DNA of 22,152 nucleotides from an uncultured Collinsella sp. (GTDB lineage Bacteria > Actinomycetota > Coriobacteriia > Coriobacteriales > Coriobacteriaceae). The DNA lies in assembly GCA_900754445.1 (NCBI GenBank), contig CAAECW010000034.1, forward strand, positions 1 to 22,152, in the 5' to 3' direction. The translations under genes were made by a program, and so were the position numbers. The notes under the pieces were generated by a model. It saw nothing but the letters and a program-made list of their open reading frames with translations, had not been told where the DNA came from and ran no database searches. Of the stretch, positions 19,019 to 22,152 are shown piece by piece; positions within the stretch are counted from its first letter, which is position 1; every line of letters begins with the position of its first letter.

Positions 19019-22013
19019 ATCGCTCGACAAGCACGCGCTTGAGCCTGCCTTCGACCAGGCGCTCATACAGGCGCCTTGTCTCGGGCTCGGGCACGCCTTG
19101 AACCTGCTCTCGCAGGTGGTGCATGTGGCCGCTGTATAGCTCGACAACATCGCGGCGTCGTCCCGCCGCACCGTAAACGCGCATGGCACAGCGAACCATG
19201 TCCTCGCGCGCAGTCTCTTGGCGAAGCCCCGATTCAACGAGCCAAATTGCCGATTGCAGGTCATTTTCCTCGAGAGCGGTATTCGCTCCCCTAATCATGC
19301 AGTCGATGTACTTGGATTGCATAATGTGGCGCATGCGCGTAAAGAACGTGGGGTTGCAACCGGTGGGAACATATAGCGGGCCCGCGTAGAGTTGCTCAAC
19401 CTTAAGACAGAGCTCAACCAGATGAGGCCCTCTCGCACCCATGCGGTTTCCCAGGATCTCGCGACTCAGCTGGTCAAAGAGCCTTACATCGGTCTTAACG
19501 TAGTCGCTGTTGAGCCCAATGCACTCGTTTTGGATGAGCACGCACGACTTGCCATCCGGCGTTGGACCCAAAGCCGAGCGCAAGCGCGATACCGTCGAAT
19601 ACAGATTGTTGCGCGCGGCGTTAAACTCGGCATGGGGCCACAACTCCATGGCGATTGTCTCGCGGTCGACCATGGCGTCCATACCCAACGCAAGGCGTTC
19701 GGCAAGCGTTGCCGCCTTTTTGCGACGCCACATCTTATCTGTGATGGGAAAACCGTCGCGCTCGGCGCGAAACGCGCCAAACATGCGCATCTCAATATGA
19801 CCGATCGTATCGACAGCTTCAACCTCGCCCGCCTGGAATAGGTGCTCGCTTTCGCCCTCAAAGTCATCGCGTAGTGAATACCGCGACAGCTCGCGCACCG
19901 GAAGCTTCTTGCGAATCCTAACGGCAGGCTCGCCCAGGCAATGCATCGCAAGACGCGCAAAAAGCCGATACGATGGGTCTAAAATCCCCGAGCGATTCAT
20001 AGACATCCAGGCGGCAAGATCGCTATCGCGGCCCGCAGCGGCCAGGTGCAGCGCCACGATCCAGGCTTCTGAGCCACCGACCTGCGTCTTGCTAATGTCG
20101 AGCAGCTCCGCCTCTTCGCGAACCGATACCAGCGACGTATTGCGCAGGTACGCCACGCGCTCCAGCAGCAACGCGTTTTCGCGCATGTACGTAATCGATT
20201 CGTCGGCGAGCTTGAGCACCTGAACCGCTCGGAACTTCGCGTTGACCGGCCGCCCCTCCGCCAGCGATTGCCAACCCTCCAGCAATAACCCAAACAGCTG
20301 AATTTGATTGTCACGAACACGCACCGCAAAGCGGTCGAGCTCGCCAAACGCCACATCGTCGGTCACGGGCAAGCCCGCGAGCAGGCGCCGCGCGGCCAGC
20401 ACCATACGCAGCCAAATGGATGGCGCCTTAAGCCCGCGGATATCGAGCGCCTCGAGTATCTGCGCCATCTTGTCATCGCGCTCGTCGGGTTTAGCAAACG
20501 AGCCGTCGAACAGCTCCACCAGCATATGGTCGGCCTGTATGAGAATCCCCGCGATGTCGAGCTCGCAATCATAAGCTTTGCACGCCTTGAGCTTCGCGAG
20601 AACATTGCCGTCTTCCGCTCGCTCGGTTAGGTGGCGCTTGACCTCGATATGCGCGGACAGCATGTCGAGCACCTCGCAGGATGTCTGTTCTTGCACAACA
20701 GGGTTGGCGGGAAGCCCCAGGTCATTGTCGCCATAAAAGGCGATGGTGAGCGCCTGGGCTATTTTCCAGGTAGCGGGATCGACCTCGCGGGCCGCCTGGT
20801 CACCCGCACGTTCGATAACGGACGCCATATACCTTGCTAGCTTTGTATTGCACACGCTGACAGCCGCCAGATACACGCCGAGTGCCTCGGCGGGTGCCGG
20901 CTCTTGCTCCTGCTTTTCCGCATTGATCATCGCCGACGCCGCACGGCAAATGTCCCCTCCGTGCCCGGTCAGGGCAAGATCGGCCCCATACTGCCCGGCA
21001 AGTTCCAATACCACATGGCGGTCCAAGAACGCGTCGGCCAGGTCCATAGCCAAATCGCATCGGCCCGCCTTGATCAAAATGCGAGCAGCCCGCGATACAA
21101 GTTCGGGACGGATCTCGGCAACAAGCTTTCGCAGCCTCAGGCGCGCGTTGTCCTTAGCGCCCAAACACCTAAAGGTGCGATCAGACGGATCCACGCCAAA
21201 AATCGGATAATCGCGCACAAAGATGGACTGGTCGACCATCGAAAGCCTCACGCCGCACGCCTCTAGCTCCGCAATGCGGCCCTCGCCCATCAGTACCATC
21301 AAACAGGCAACGGTAAACAACAGGTTGTTCTCGAGCGATGCGAGATCGGCCAGCGCCGCACCGTACACGTTGACGATTTCGTTCTCGAGCAACCCGGCAA
21401 CATCGCCCTGTCCATACATTCCCGTCTGCAGGGCAGATACCAGCTCGGGTACACCCTGTGTGAGCCGATAGAAATCAAGCGATGTGCTGATTGAGAACGC
21501 CGTGGCCCATGACGAATACTCATAGGCGTGCACCTTGAGCATCTGCGCATTGACTTTTACAGAATCGCCCAGCCCGTGGATAAGCAATCGGTTGGAGGGG
21601 CGGCAGGCAATAAAGACCCCCGTCCCCGTAGCACGTAAGCTGCGGATTCGATCGATGAGGTCCTCGGTTTCGTGCTGCTCGAGATTGGGCACGTTGTCGA
21701 TCGCAACGAGCGAATGAGGTTTGTCCTTAAGCTCATCGGCGACAACCTCGAGCTGCATAAAGAGCTCGCGTCCAATCGCGCGGTCGGCCTCGATAATCCG
21801 AACCGGCCCTCGCGTGGGGTCCGATTTAACCTCCTGCACGTATTGCAGCAACACCGACGTCTTACCAAACCCGTCGGGCGCGTAGAGCAAAACAATTCCC
21901 GCCTTGCGCCCTTTAACGATGAGCTCGTTCATCAAGCGATCGCGCCGCACCATATAGCCGCCGCCCGTCGGCATCAACTCGAGGTCGTCAGTATTGCCCA
22001 GATCGTTTACCAT
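19017..22013 (-). CDS. Large NTPase-SARP transcriptional regulator
   Basis: This 998-residue cytoplasmic protein combines an N-terminal P-loop NTPase with a C-terminal SARP module. The Walker A motif is APDGFGKT (residues 45-52), a slightly unusual variant, and SLVAID (101-106) is a likely Walker B; the layout recalls MalT-type STAND regulators. The middle (~300-735) is helical and probably senses or oligomerises. From ~738 an OmpR/SARP-type winged helix appears: MRMFGAFRAERDG, MWRRKKAATLAERLAL, ETIAMELWPH and ARNNLYSTVSRLRSALG. A bacterial transcriptional activator domain (BTAD) of helical repeats follows (~845-985). The ATG at 22013 has GAGGAG 5 nt upstream. SARPs often activate nearby operons, but the flanking gene here is convergent, so its targets are unknown. 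Two direct repeats upstream may be its own binding sites. Confidence 0.88.
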   Translation of the reverse strand: MVNDLGNTDDLELMPTGGGYMVRRDRLMNELIVKGRKAGIVLLYAPDGFGKTSVLLQYVQEVKSDPTRGPVRIIEADRAIGRELFMQLEVVADELKDKPHSLVAIDNVPNLEQHETEDLIDRIRSLRATGTGVFIACRPSNRLLIHGLGDSVKVNAQMLKVHAYEYSSWATAFSISTSLDFYRLTQGVPELVSALQTGMYGQGDVAGLLENEIVNVYGAALADLASLENNLLFTVACLMVLMGEGRIAELEACGVRLSMVDQSIFVRDYPIFGVDPSDRTFRCLGAKDNARLRLRKLVAEIRPELVSRAARILIKAGRCDLAMDLADAFLDRHVVLELAGQYGADLALTGHGGDICRAASAMINAEKQEQEPAPAEALGVYLAAVSVCNTKLARYMASVIERAGDQAAREVDPATWKIAQALTIAFYGDNDLGLPANPVVQEQTSCEVLDMLSAHIEVKRHLTERAEDGNVLAKLKACKAYDCELDIAGILIQADHMLVELFDGSFAKPDERDDKMAQILEALDIRGLKAPSIWLRMVLAARRLLAGLPVTDDVAFGELDRFAVRVRDNQIQLFGLLLEGWQSLAEGRPVNAKFRAVQVLKLADESITYMRENALLLERVAYLRNTSLVSVREEAELLDISKTQVGGSEAWIVALHLAAAGRDSDLAAWMSMNRSGILDPSYRLFARLAMHCLGEPAVRIRKKLPVRELSRYSLRDDFEGESEHLFQAGEVEAVDTIGHIEMRMFGAFRAERDGFPITDKMWRRKKAATLAERLALGMDAMVDRETIAMELWPHAEFNAARNNLYSTVSRLRSALGPTPDGKSCVLIQNECIGLNSDYVKTDVRLFDQLSREILGNRMGARGPHLVELCLKVEQLYAGPLYVPTGCNPTFFTRMRHIMQSKYIDCMIRGANTALEENDLQSAIWLVESGLRQETAREDMVRCAMRVYGAAGRRRDVVELYSGHMHHLREQVQGVPEPETRRLYERLVEGRLKRVLVER

Positions 22014-22029
22014 GCTTGCTCCTCAACTC

Positions 22030-22063
22030 GACCATATGGACACCGTAGCTGCAGGACCATATG
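22030..22063 (-). promoter_or_regulatory. Direct repeats upstream of the regulator gene
   Basis: GACCATATG occurs at 22030-22038 and 22055-22063, start to start 25 bp, on the plus strand (CATATGGTC on the coding strand). They end 17 bp before the start codon. SARP proteins are known to bind short direct repeats, so autoregulation is plausible, though the site is closer to the start codon than a usual activator site. The remaining ~90 bp to the window edge probably hold the promoter; TTGCCA followed by AATTAA on the minus strand is a weak candidate. Confidence 0.35.
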
Positions 22064-22152
22064 AGCCGCCCCGTGAATAGCGCGACTTAGAGTTTTTAAT
22101 TGTCTGCCGGTACGTGTTTGGCAAGTTTTTGTACAGCGAGGCCCGATGGTAA

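Overview
The window is G+C-rich bacterial DNA with strong third-position G/C bias. It reads like a gut anaerobe of the class Coriobacteriia (Actinomycetota), most like Collinsella. That call rests on gene content and style: type III glutamine synthetase, a split cobalamin-dependent methionine synthase, a MurT-GatD protein, a large NTPase-SARP regulator, and intergenic spaces full of palindromes. It is inference; no 16S gene or database search supports it. Nothing here looks like phage, conjugative DNA or CRISPR.

Layout. Positions 1-3416 are on the minus strand: the 5' part of a dicluster ferredoxin gene, a short fragment resembling the N-terminus of glycerol dehydrogenase, intact gldA, and an iron-type alcohol dehydrogenase. 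The last two each have a clear intrinsic terminator. After a 500-bp gap, 3917-8259 is a plus-strand run of two paralogous helical-repeat (TPR-like) proteins and one 725-residue protein that joins MurT and GatD, the lipid II D-glutamate amidation enzyme that is usually two polypeptides. Positions 8260-9080 hold no protein gene of normal size. They contain tRNA-Glu(UUC) with promoter and terminator, plus palindromes: a short hairpin, a tandem pair of 80-bp hairpin repeats, a T-arm-like palindrome and a 215-bp element with 32-bp terminal inverted repeats.

From 9081 to 11168 (minus) is type III glutamine synthetase. A long upstream gap holds a 76-bp near-palindrome. The plus-strand operon 11595-15824 encodes methylenetetrahydrofolate reductase, a stand-alone methionine synthase reactivation protein, and MetH lacking its own reactivation domain: together, the route from methylene-THF and homocysteine to methionine. 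Next come a UPF0210 (DUF711-type) protein, a 140-bp nested palindrome, a SAM-dependent methyltransferase with a terminator-like hairpin in its leader, and the ribosome-assembly protein YhbY. Convergent with these, 19017-22013 (minus) encodes a 998-residue regulator with an N-terminal P-loop NTPase and a C-terminal SARP-type winged helix plus BTAD.

The best candidates for something undescribed are the MurT-GatD fusion with its two helical-repeat neighbours, and the set of structured intergenic elements. The protein-coding genes are otherwise recognisable families.
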